64,000 nucleotides of DNA from Zhihengliuella flava (GTDB lineage: Bacteria; Actinomycetota; Actinomycetes; Actinomycetales; Micrococcaceae), in the NCBI RefSeq assembly GCF_015751895.1, contig NZ_JADOTZ010000001.1:2170001-2234000 (forward strand), read 5' to 3'. Shown piece after piece: positions 12,765-20,770 of the stretch. Each line of letters starts with the position of its first letter. Positions within the stretch are counted from its first letter, which is position 1. Made by a program: the position numbers and the translations under genes. Under the pieces are notes generated by a model. That model saw nothing but the letters and a program-made list of their open reading frames with translations. It did not search any database and was not told the DNA's origin.

Positions 12765-14687
12765 ATGAGCACACCACCAGAGAACGTCACCGCGATCGCC
12801 AACATCGCCTCCTGGCCGCACCACGATGAATCGTCCGTGGGGGTTTCCACACTGTTTCCCGAGCTCGGTGAGGAGCTGACGGTACGCTTGCGCGTACCGC
12901 GCCAGCTGGGGCCAGTGGAGGGGGTCTGGCTCCGCAGCCTGCGAGATGGGGAGCCACACTTCGACGCCGCCGAGCTTCAGGTGCTTCCCGCCGACGGTGC
13001 GCAGCAGTGGCAGTGGTACACGGCACCGTTGCGCGTCGTGAATCCCGTGCAGCGGTACCGCTGGGCGCTGCGGCTTCGCGGGCGAACGTACTGGCTCAAT
13101 GCGGCCGGGTTCTTCAACCGGGACGTGCGGGACGACCACGACTTTCGCGTGGTGGCGCTCGACCGCGAGGTGGCGGATCCGACGCCCGACTGGGTGCACC
13201 GCTCGGTGATGTATCAGGTGTTTCCGGACCGGTTTGCCCGCTCTGCGCAAGCGGACCTCCACCCGACGCCCGAGTGGGCCCTGGCGTGCGAGTGGGACAC
13301 CACCGAGGTGATCGGCCGCGGACCCCAGACTCCGTTCCAGTTCTATGGCGGAGACCTTCCGGGCATCACCGAAAAGCTCGGGCACCTCCAAGAGCTCGGC
13401 GCGACCGTGCTGTATGTGACCCCGATGTTTCCGGCCCGGTCCAACCACCGGTATGACGCCGCCGACTTCGCGGGAGTGGACCCCCTTTTGGGTGGTGATG
13501 AGGCGCTGATTGAGCTAGTGGAGCAGGCGCACGCCCGTGGTTTGCGCGTGATCGGCGACCTGACCACCAACCACTCCGGCGACGCACACGAATGGTTTCG
13601 GTCAGCCCGGGCCGATCGGGACGCTCCCGAGGCCGACTTCTACTACTTCGACGACGCGCGTGAGAACTACGTGGCGTGGCTCGGCGTCGACTCGCTACCA
13701 AAGTTCAATTGGAACTCACGCACGCTACGCGAGAAATTCGTGCTGGACGAGGACTCCATGGTGGCGCGCTGGCTCAAACCGCCGTTCAACCTTGACGGCT
13801 GGCGGATCGACGTCGGAAACATGACCGGCCGGCAGGGCCGCGATGATCTCAATCATGACGTCGCCGCCGTGATTCGCCGGCGGCTGCACGAGGTCAGGCC
13901 GGACGCCATGCTGTTGGCGGAGTCCACGTCCGATGCCGCTGCGGACTTCCAAGGGCACACGTGGCAGGGCGCCATGACCTACACGAACTTCACTCGTCCC
14001 CTCTGGCACTGGCTGGCTGGCGAGCAGGAGCCCACGGGCGAGCCGTGGTTCTTTGGCGTCCCACCCGGGCGTGTGGAGCAGATCGACGGCGAGGACTTCC
14101 TTGCCACGCACCTGGACTTCGTCTCCGGGTTTCCGTGGACCGTACGCCGGTGCAACCTCAACGCGTTAGATACGCACGATACGGCGCGCGCGGCGCATGC
14201 CATGCGCCCGGGAGGCCAAGCCGTGGGCGCGGTGCTGCAGTATGCCATGCCGGGCATCCCGATGGTGTTTATGGGGGACGAGTTTGGCCTCACCGGGTGG
14301 AATGGCGAGGCTTCGCGCACTCCCATGCCGTGGAATGATCCGTCCCGCATCGGCGAAGACCTGCGCGGGCTGTACGGTGAGCTGGGGCGGGTGCGCTCGC
14401 AGAGCCAGGCGCTGCTCGACGGCGGCATCCGGTGGATCTGCGCCGAGGAGAACGTTCTGGTCTTCGTGCGCGAGCATCCGGAGCAAACGGCCCTCGTCGT
14501 GGCCGCTCGCGACGACTTTAGCCTCTCGATCGAAGCGGACGTGATTTCCGCGGCCCCCGCCGAGCAGTGGCGGCCCGCGGTCAGCGCGCGCGGCGGCGTC
14601 GGACTGCGCGACGACGCGGGCGTCGTCCACGTGACCGGCACCGGTGGGCCGGCGGCCGCGGTGTGGCTGCTCCCCGGAGTCGAGTAG
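12765..14687 (+). CDS. GH13 maltodextrin glucosidase / neopullulanase-like enzyme
   Basis: 640 residues. An N-terminal beta domain (about 1-145) precedes the GH13 barrel (VMYQVFPDRFARS, FYGGDLPGITEKL). Catalytic segments: GWRIDVGNMT (nucleophile Asp), MLLAESTSD (Glu) and LDTHDTARA (Asp). The order resembles MalZ/neopullulanase-type enzymes that trim maltodextrins inside the cell. No signal peptide is seen. It follows malG by 28 bases, so it belongs to the uptake operon; with the divergent alpha-glucosidase it gives two complementary hydrolases. Confidence 0.87.
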   Translation: MSTPPENVTAIANIASWPHHDESSVGVSTLFPELGEELTVRLRVPRQLGPVEGVWLRSLRDGEPHFDAAELQVLPADGAQQWQWYTAPLRVVNPVQRYRWALRLRGRTYWLNAAGFFNRDVRDDHDFRVVALDREVADPTPDWVHRSVMYQVFPDRFARSAQADLHPTPEWALACEWDTTEVIGRGPQTPFQFYGGDLPGITEKLGHLQELGATVLYVTPMFPARSNHRYDAADFAGVDPLLGGDEALIELVEQAHARGLRVIGDLTTNHSGDAHEWFRSARADRDAPEADFYYFDDARENYVAWLGVDSLPKFNWNSRTLREKFVLDEDSMVARWLKPPFNLDGWRIDVGNMTGRQGRDDLNHDVAAVIRRRLHEVRPDAMLLAESTSDAAADFQGHTWQGAMTYTNFTRPLWHWLAGEQEPTGEPWFFGVPPGRVEQIDGEDFLATHLDFVSGFPWTVRRCNLNALDTHDTARAAHAMRPGGQAVGAVLQYAMPGIPMVFMGDEFGLTGWNGEASRTPMPWNDPSRIGEDLRGLYGELGRVRSQSQALLDGGIRWICAEENVLVFVREHPEQTALVVAARDDFSLSIEADVISAAPAEQWRPAVSARGGVGLRDDAGVVHVTGTGGPAAAVWLLPGVE

Positions 14688-14738
14688 CACTCACGCAACG
14701 GCGCACGCCGCTGGCGGCGTCAGCGATGGACACAAAAT

Positions 14739-14782
14739 CAGAGGCAGGGGTGCTGTCCCTCTGGACGGCACCCCTGCCTCTG
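14739..14782. terminator. Bidirectional terminator between GH13 gene and msiK
   Basis: 15-bp stem CAGAGGCAGGGGTGC / GCACCCCTGCCTCTG in the gap between convergent genes; the intervening 14 bases can form a further TCC/GGA pairing. Confidence 0.85.
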
Positions 14783-14850
14783 GTGACTGCTCGACCGCGC
14801 TTCTGACGCTATCTAGTGCGGCGCGAACAGGCGTCTGACTGGGTTGGCGC

Positions 14851-15870
14851 TTAGTTGATGCGCTTGCCCGTGGTGTTGTCGAAGCGGTGGATGCGCTCCT
14901 CGACGGCGTGAACATGGATCGTGTCGCCCATGCGGATGGGGGTGCGGCCCTCAAGGCGAACCACCATTTCCTTGTCCTCACCGTTGATCTTGGTGCGCCC
15001 GTAGGCGTATGCGTCGGCGCCGAGCTCCTCCAGCACGTCGACCTCAACGGTCCACGCGTGCTTGCTGTTCTGGGCTTCCGCCTCGGTGGTGAGCTCCAGG
15101 TTCTCCGGGCGCACGCCGATGGTCTGGGCGCCCTCGTCAATGAGGTTCATGGCGGGGGAGCCGATGAAGCCAGCGACGAAGACGTTCTCCGGGTGGTCAT
15201 AGAGGTTGTTCGGGGTGTCCACCTGCTGCAGAAGGCCATCCTTCAGCACGGCCACGCGGTCGCCCATCGTCATAGCCTCCACCTGATCGTGCGTCACGTA
15301 CACGGTGGTGACACCCAAGCGGCGGGTCAGGGAGGCGATCTGCGTACGGGTCTGGACGCGGAGCTTAGCGTCGAGGTTGGACAGCGGCTCATCCATGAGG
15401 AAGACCTGCGGGGAGCGGACGATCGCGCGGCCCATGGCCACACGCTGGCGCTGACCGCCGGAGAGGGCCTTCGGCTTACGGTCCAAGTACTTGGTGAGGT
15501 CCAGCAGCTGTGCGGCTTCCTCGATGCGCTTGCGACGCTCTTCCTTGTCCACGCCCGCGATCTTCAGGGCAAAGCCCATATTGTCGGCGACGGACATGTG
15601 CGGGTACAGCGCGTAGTTCTGGAACACCATGGCGATGTCCCGGTCCTTGGGGGCGACGTCGGTAACGTCCCGATCGCCAATCAGAATGCGCCCCGCGTTG
15701 ACGTCCTCGAGGCCTGCGAGCATGCGCAGGGTGGTGGACTTACCGCAGCCGGAGGGGCCGACCAGAACCAGGAATTCGCCGTCTGCGATCTCCAGGTTCA
15801 GGGAGTCAACCGCGGGGGTGGTGCTGCCCGGGTACAGACGGGTGGTGCTGTCAAAAGTTACCGATGCCAT
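14851..15870 (-). CDS. msiK: Multi-sugar ABC transporter ATP-binding protein, MsiK/UgpC type
   Basis: 339 residues. Walker A GPSGCGKST (38-46), Q-loop FQNYALYPH, signature LSGGQRQ (137-143), Walker B VFLMDEP (156-162) and H-loop THDQ are all present. As a stand-alone ATPase it probably powers the MalEFG importer and other CUT1 sugar importers. Oddity: only seven residues (244-250) lie between FIGSPAMNL and IGVRPE, where relatives have a few dozen, so the start of the C-terminal regulatory OB domain is missing. The reading frame is intact. Confidence 0.93.
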   Translation of the reverse strand: MASVTFDSTTRLYPGSTTPAVDSLNLEIADGEFLVLVGPSGCGKSTTLRMLAGLEDVNAGRILIGDRDVTDVAPKDRDIAMVFQNYALYPHMSVADNMGFALKIAGVDKEERRKRIEEAAQLLDLTKYLDRKPKALSGGQRQRVAMGRAIVRSPQVFLMDEPLSNLDAKLRVQTRTQIASLTRRLGVTTVYVTHDQVEAMTMGDRVAVLKDGLLQQVDTPNNLYDHPENVFVAGFIGSPAMNLIDEGAQTIGVRPENLELTTEAEAQNSKHAWTVEVDVLEELGADAYAYGRTKINGEDKEMVVRLEGRTPIRMGDTIHVHAVEERIHRFDNTTGKRIN

Positions 15871-15927
15871 GTTAGTTGTGTTCCCTTCACGGGCAGGTAC
15901 GTGCCCGACGATCCGTTGTGATAGGTC

Positions 15928-16707
15928 TCACAAGTCTCGCACAGATGTGATCAAAGTCAAAAACTCGGTCACATCCTCCAAGGATCCCACGCGGAACCGT
16001 GCCGCCGTCGGGCCCTCGCCCACTTTGACCCCAACATCAGCCGCGTTCAGCGTGGCGAACGCGTGCTCGTCCGTCACGTCGTCGCCCACGAAAACCACCA
16101 CGTCAGCCTTGGTTTGTTCGCGCAGCCAGGCGAGACCCACACCCTTATCCACCCGCACGACGGCCGCCTCGAGAACGGCCTTGCCTTCTGTGACGGTGAG
16201 GCCCGCCTCGGCGTGCAGAGCCGCTTTGGCTTGCTCGAGGAGGCGCGCTCCCTCCGCGGTGGGGCATTGACGCACATGGAGGACGACGCCGGAGGGTTTG
16301 TGTTCCAGCGCCGCGTTCGGGTGGGAATCCGCGATCTCACGCAACGAGGCCGTGGTGCGCTCCAACAGGCTCTCCTGCTCCGGCGTGAGGGTCAGCGGTA
16401 GCTCGCCTGTGGCGGCGCTAAAGCGTTCCGCTCCGTGGCTGCCGACCAACAGGGTGGTTTCCGGCGGGGCCGCCACGATGCGCAGACTCTCGAGGTGGCG
16501 CCCGGACAGCAGTGCCGTCGTGGTCCTGCGGGGCCCGTCTGGCCCCGAGGCCAAGCGGGCGAGCGCCGCGGCCGAGCCCGGCAGGGCCCGTGCCTCGTCG
16601 GGAGTGGGGGCAAACGGGGCCAGCGTGCCGTCGAAATCCAGGGCGACGAGCAGATGGTCCACGTCGGCCAGGTTGGCGGCGGCGGTGCGAAGGTCCGCAT
16701 CCAGCAT
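15928..16707 (-). CDS. otsB: Trehalose-6-phosphate phosphatase
   Basis: 259 residues, HAD superfamily. Motif I LVALDFDGTLAPF (DXDGT), motif II LLSGR, a conserved Lys region (LEHKPSGVVLHVR) and motif IV VVFVGDDVTDEHAF. It dephosphorylates trehalose-6-phosphate to trehalose. It follows otsA by 39 bases on the same strand, so the pair forms a trehalose (osmoprotectant) operon. Confidence 0.93.
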   Translation of the reverse strand: MLDADLRTAAANLADVDHLLVALDFDGTLAPFAPTPDEARALPGSAAALARLASGPDGPRRTTTALLSGRHLESLRIVAAPPETTLLVGSHGAERFSAATGELPLTLTPEQESLLERTTASLREIADSHPNAALEHKPSGVVLHVRQCPTAEGARLLEQAKAALHAEAGLTVTEGKAVLEAAVVRVDKGVGLAWLREQTKADVVVFVGDDVTDEHAFATLNAADVGVKVGEGPTAARFRVGSLEDVTEFLTLITSVRDL

Positions 16708-16746
16708 GAAGACTCCTCCGTGAGTTGTGGGCCGTGCCGTGGCAGA

Positions 16747-18264
16747 CTACTGCGGACGGTTGCGGTCCGCGGCGTCGTGATCCGCGCGTTCCTTGTCCGC
16801 AGTGTGCCGCGCGTCAGCGGAGATGTCCGCGTCCGACTTCGCCAGGGACTCGAGAAACTTGCGGGACCAGCGCGCCACATCGTTGGTGACGATCTGCCGG
16901 CGCATGATGCGCATGCGGCGGCTCGCCTCGGCGTCGGGAGCGTTGATCGCCTCAACGATCGTGTCCTTCAGGTCCGCGATGTCATGCGGGTTGACCTGAT
17001 AGGCGTGCTTGAGCTGATCGGCCGCGCCCGTGAATTCGGAGAGCACCAGCGCGCCCTTGTTGTCGGTATGCGCCGCAATGTACTCCTTGGCCACCAGATT
17101 CATACCGTCCCGCAGTGCCGTGACCAACATGACGTCGGCCGCCTGGAAGAGCGCCACCATCTCCTCAAACGGATAGGAGTGGTGGAGGTAGCGCACGGCC
17201 GTGTGGGCCACCGTGTCATGCTCGCCATTGATGCGGCCCACCGTCAGTTCAATCTCGTCGCGCAGCTTCATGTATTCGCCGACGCGTTCGCGGCTGGGGC
17301 TGGCGATCTGCACCAAGGTGGCGCCGCCGACCTCTAACCGGCCGTCGTCGAGCAGCTCACTAAAGGCCTTGAGCCGGTGGCGGATTCCCTTGGTGTAGTC
17401 CAAGCGGTCTACGCCGAGCACGACGACGTCCGGGTTGCCGAGGCCGCGGCGGATCTCCTTGGCGCGCTCCTGAGTTTTCGGATCGTTCGCCAGCCGGGTG
17501 ATGGATTCCGTGTCGATCGAGATGGGGTGGGCCTCGGCCCGGGCGATGCGCTCCGGGTTCCCGTCGGCGTCTTGGACGTGGACCTGTTGGCCGCGCACGG
17601 TGACTCCGAGGATGCGGCGCACCGAGCGGAGAAAGTTCGCGGCGTCCCCGGGGCGCTGAAAGCCGATCAGGTCCGCCCCGAGCAGCCCCTCGAGCACTCG
17701 CTTGCGCCACGGGAGCTGGGCGAAGAGGTCCACCGAGGGGAAGGGGATGTGATTGAAGAAGCCGATCTTCAGGTCCGGCCGGGCCTCGCGCAGCATCTTC
17801 GGCACCAACTGGAGCTGATAATCCTGTACCCACACCGTGGCCCCCTCCGCGGCGGCGGCTGCCGCAGCGTCCGCGAAGCGCTGATTGACCTTGCGGTAGC
17901 TGTCCCACCAGGTGCGGTGGTACTCCGGGGCGACGATCACGTCGTGATACAGCGGCCACAGGGTGGAATTGGAGAAGCCCTCGTAGTACAAGTTCACGTC
18001 GGACTCGGTCAGGGGGACGGGAACCATGGAAATGCCGCCGTTCTCGAACGGTTCCAACTCCTCGTCGGTGGCTCCGGCCCAGCCGACCCACGCGCCGTCC
18101 GCTGATTCCATGACCGGCGCCAAGGCGGTCACGAGGCCGCCCGGCGCGCGCTGCCAACTCGTGGCGCCGTCGTCGTCCGAGACGCGGTTGACGGGCAGGC
18201 GGTTCGCGACGACGACGAAGTCGTACGCGGCGGCGGGGGTCTTGCTGTCGAGCGGAGCGGACAT
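16747..18264 (-). CDS. otsA: Trehalose-6-phosphate synthase (GT20)
   Basis: 505 residues, normal OtsA length. Joins UDP-glucose (or GDP-/ADP-glucose) to glucose-6-phosphate. Recognisable blocks: [11 protein letters not shown] at the N-terminus, [44 protein letters not shown] and [14 protein letters not shown] with donor-phosphate contacts. First gene of otsA-otsB. The divergent gene at 18375 starts 110 bases upstream, leaving room for a promoter region. Confidence 0.95.
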   Translation of the reverse strand: MSAPLDSKTPAAAYDFVVVANRLPVNRVSDDDGATSWQRAPGGLVTALAPVMESADGAWVGWAGATDEELEPFENGGISMVPVPLTESDVNLYYEGFSNSTLWPLYHDVIVAPEYHRTWWDSYRKVNQRFADAAAAAAAEGATVWVQDYQLQLVPKMLREARPDLKIGFFNHIPFPSVDLFAQLPWRKRVLEGLLGADLIGFQRPGDAANFLRSVRRILGVTVRGQQVHVQDADGNPERIARAEAHPISIDTESITRLANDPKTQERAKEIRRGLGNPDVVVLGVDRLDYTKGIRHRLKAFSELLDDGRLEVGGATLVQIASPSRERVGEYMKLRDEIELTVGRINGEHDTVAHTAVRYLHHSYPFEEMVALFQAADVMLVTALRDGMNLVAKEYIAAHTDNKGALVLSEFTGAADQLKHAYQVNPHDIADLKDTIVEAINAPDAEASRRMRIMRRQIVTNDVARWSRKFLESLAKSDADISADARHTADKERADHDAADRNRPQ

Positions 18265-18374
18265 GTGACTCTCCTTGCGGTCAGCGGATAATGCACTGTC
18301 CTGTCGAGCCTATAGCGTCATCTAAAATGGGGCTGACATCTTTCGTCGTCGTCGACAGATAAGGACACCGCCGC

Positions 18375-19238
18375 ATGGCTGCCTCCTCTCACCGTCCCAC
18401 TAAGGCCGAGCGCACATCCGCCGCGCGCGAGGCGGCCCGCAAGCTGCATGCCGAGCAGGCGGCCGCCGCCAAGCGCAAGTCCCTGTGGGTCAAGCTTGGC
18501 GTGGTCGCCGCCGTTCTGCTGGTGGTGGCGCTGGTGGTCATGATCGTCGTGCAGCAGCGCGCGGCCAGCGTCCCGGACGAGGGCGCCATCCCGGCCGGCG
18601 GCAACGAGCACGGAGGGATTGTGCTGGTCTCTGACGGAGACGGCGGAGTCACCGTGGACTCGAGCCTCGGCGGTGGCACGATCAACGTGAACGACGCCGG
18701 CACCGCTGAAGAAGGCGCGCAGCCGGAGCCGCGGGGTCTCGAGGAGTCGGCGGACCCGAGCCAGATGGTGATCTACGTGGATGTGAACTGCCCGCATTGC
18801 GCGACGTTCGAGGAGCAGTTCTCTGACCAGCTGAAGGACTGGACCGCCAACGGCGACATCACGCTGGAGTACCGCAACATCGCCATTTTGGACGGCAACT
18901 CGGCGACCAACTACTCCTCGCGGGGCGCCAACGCGCTGGCTTGCGTGGCCGATCAGGCCCCGGAATCCTACATGGACTTCGCCTCCGCTCTCTTTGCGCA
19001 GCAGCCCACCGGCGAGCTGACCAATGATGAGATGGCCGATTTGGCGGCCGAGAATGGGGCGGAGGGCCTCGACGGGTGCACCGATTCAATGCAGTTCCGC
19101 CCGTTCGCCAAGTTCGCCCAAGAGGCCGCGATGGCCGATGCTGTCCCCGGCACTCCCAGCGTGTGGCTGAACGGCCAGGTCTGGAACGCCGAGTCCGACC
19201 CGGACTTTGTGGCTTGGGTTGAGGGCGCTATCAGCTAG
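18375..19238 (+). CDS. Membrane-anchored DsbA-family thioredoxin-like protein
   Basis: 287 residues. Basic cytoplasmic N-terminus, one helix (about 37-59), then an extracytoplasmic thioredoxin_4/DsbA domain (about 120-285). The redox motif is CPHC at 139-142; the cis-Pro loop is GTPSVWLNG. Probable role: thiol oxidation or isomerisation of exported proteins. No DsbB or VKOR partner is adjacent. Two further cysteines (ALACVAD, DGCTDS) lie in the helical insertion, as in actinobacterial DsbA-like proteins. Start chosen at the ATG ending ACACCGCCGCATG. Confidence 0.88.
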   Translation: MAASSHRPTKAERTSAAREAARKLHAEQAAAAKRKSLWVKLGVVAAVLLVVALVVMIVVQQRAASVPDEGAIPAGGNEHGGIVLVSDGDGGVTVDSSLGGGTINVNDAGTAEEGAQPEPRGLEESADPSQMVIYVDVNCPHCATFEEQFSDQLKDWTANGDITLEYRNIAILDGNSATNYSSRGANALACVADQAPESYMDFASALFAQQPTGELTNDEMADLAAENGAEGLDGCTDSMQFRPFAKFAQEAAMADAVPGTPSVWLNGQVWNAESDPDFVAWVEGAIS

Positions 19239-19306
19239 CCACCTCGAGATTCCGGATTAGCGGAGGTGTCCGCTACTCTGGATGAGCTGCCCGCGAGGGC
19301 AGCGAC

Positions 19307-19380
19307 GCCCCCTTAGCTCAGCTGGCCAGAGCATCTGTCTTGTAAACAGAGGGTCGCCGGTTCGAATCCGGCAGGGGGCT
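19307..19380 (+). tRNA. tRNA-Thr (TGT)
   Basis: Acceptor GCCCCCT / AGGGGGC, D-loop TAGCTCAGCTGGCCAGAGCA, anticodon loop CTTGTAA (anticodon TGT at 19341-19343), T-arm GCCGGTTCGAATCCGGC. CCA is not encoded (TCG follows). Confidence 0.97.
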
Positions 19381-19468
19381 CGTCGGAACGTCGCACGGTC
19401 AGGCACCGTCCGATTTGGTCGGTGGACCCGAGAGGGTTAAGATGTTCTGGTGCCTGAGGGCACATGAT

Positions 19469-19545
19469 GGATCTTTAGCTCAGTTGGTTAGAGCGTTCGC
19501 CTCACACGCGAAAGGTCGCTGGTTCGAGTCCAGTAAGATCCACCA
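19469..19545 (+). tRNA. tRNA-Val (CAC)
   Basis: Acceptor GGATCTT / AAGATCC, anticodon loop CTCACAC (anticodon CAC at 19503-19505), T-arm GCTGGTTCGAGTCCAGT, CCA encoded at 19543-19545. It lies 88 bases after tRNA-Thr. Confidence 0.97.
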
Positions 19546-19550
19546 CCAGA

Positions 19551-19586
19551 GCGAAAGGGCCCCGCCAATTGGCGGGGCCCTTTCGC
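19551..19586 (+). terminator. Terminator after tRNA-Val
   Basis: Perfect 16-bp stem GCGAAAGGGCCCCGCC / GGCGGGGCCCTTTCGC, loop AATT, then GTTTCT. It lies between the tRNA and the convergent flavin oxidoreductase gene and may act in both directions. Confidence 0.88.
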
Positions 19587-19605
19587 GTTTCTCGCAGTGC
19601 TGACC

Positions 19606-20640
19606 CTAGTCAGCCATCATGTCATGCACCAGCGGTGCCACTTCCGTGCCCAGCAGCTCGATGCTGCGCGCGATGTGTGAGTGGGCCAGCGTGCCGTTGC
19701 TCATCTTCAGGTCCAGGCGTGACAGGCCGAGGTGCGTGGCGATGTGCACGATCTTTTGCGCGACCGTCTCGGGGGAGCCGACGAGCAGGTTGCCGCGCTC
19801 GCTGGTCGCCGCCTCAAACTGGCCGCGACCGTAACCTCGCCAGCCGCGTTCCCGCCCCATCTTGCTCATCTGGGCGAAGTAGTGCGGCCAGAGCAGTTCC
19901 TTGGCCTCCTCGTCCGTGTCCGCGACGAAGCCGTGCAGGTGCGCCGCGATGGGCTGCTGGGCGTGTCCGAAGGCGCCCAGTTGTTCGCGGTACAACTGGG
20001 TGAAGGGGGCGAACGCTAGCGGATCCCCGCCGATGATTGCGAGCATGAGGGGTAGCTCGCGCCGGGCCGCGCGGACCACGGATTCCGGGCTGCCGCCGAC
20101 TCCCACCCAGGCGCGGAGGCCGCGCTCCGTCTTCGGATAGACCTCCTGCGCGCTCAGGCTCGCCCGGGTCTGTCCCGACCACGTCACCGGCTCCTCCGTC
20201 AGGAGCTTGGCCATCAGGGCCAGTTTCTCGTCGAACAGCACCTCATAGTCCTGCAGGTCGTATCCGAAGAGCGGGAAGGATTCGATAAAGGAGCCGCGGC
20301 CGAGGATCATTTCCGCGCGGCCGTCGGAAATCCCGTCGAGGGTCGCGAAGCGCTGAAAGACGCGCACGGGGTCATCGGAGCTCAGGACGGTCACCGCCGA
20401 GCCCAGCCGGATCGTGGAGGTCCTCGCCGCAATGGCGGACAGGACAATCTCGGGTGCGGAGACCGCGTAGTCGGGGCGGTGATGCTCACCGACGCCGAAG
20501 AAATCGAGGCCGGCCTGGTCTGCAATAACCCCTTCCTCGACGACGTCGCGCAGCACCCGGCCGTGCCGGGCGCCATCCGTCTCCGCCTCGACGTTGACGT
20601 CACCAAACGTTTCCGCTCCCAGCTCTAGCCGTGCTGCCAT
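19606..20640 (-). CDS. LLM-class (luciferase-like) flavin-dependent oxidoreductase
   Basis: 344 residues, bacterial-luciferase-like TIM barrel. Readable blocks: QAGLDFFGVGEHHRPDYAVSAPE, RTSTIRLGSAVTVLSSDDPVRVFQ, GRAEMILGRGSFIESFPLFGYD and a C-terminal VGSPETVAQKI. Such enzymes use reduced FMN/F420 to oxidise varied small molecules; the substrate is unknown. The start MAARLELG at 20640 has GGAGGA just upstream; a longer in-frame start (20706) lacks one and is rejected. Confidence 0.88.
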   Translation of the reverse strand: MAARLELGAETFGDVNVEAETDGARHGRVLRDVVEEGVIADQAGLDFFGVGEHHRPDYAVSAPEIVLSAIAARTSTIRLGSAVTVLSSDDPVRVFQRFATLDGISDGRAEMILGRGSFIESFPLFGYDLQDYEVLFDEKLALMAKLLTEEPVTWSGQTRASLSAQEVYPKTERGLRAWVGVGGSPESVVRAARRELPLMLAIIGGDPLAFAPFTQLYREQLGAFGHAQQPIAAHLHGFVADTDEEAKELLWPHYFAQMSKMGRERGWRGYGRGQFEAATSERGNLLVGSPETVAQKIVHIATHLGLSRLDLKMSNGTLAHSHIARSIELLGTEVAPLVHDMMAD

Positions 20641-20770
20641 GAAGTCCTCCAAAATAGATGCGTTTGCATGAAATAACGGTGTGGTGAAGGTATCTATTCC
20701 CACCATGTCCTTGGCCCATGCCGCGGTTGTAAAGTTGGGGCATCGAGTCGGGTTTTTGGGAGGTGACTAG

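Noticed and set aside
19307..19545. tRNA-Thr/tRNA-Val as an integration site
   Set aside because: No integrase, no direct repeat of the tRNA 3' end, and flanking genes look native.
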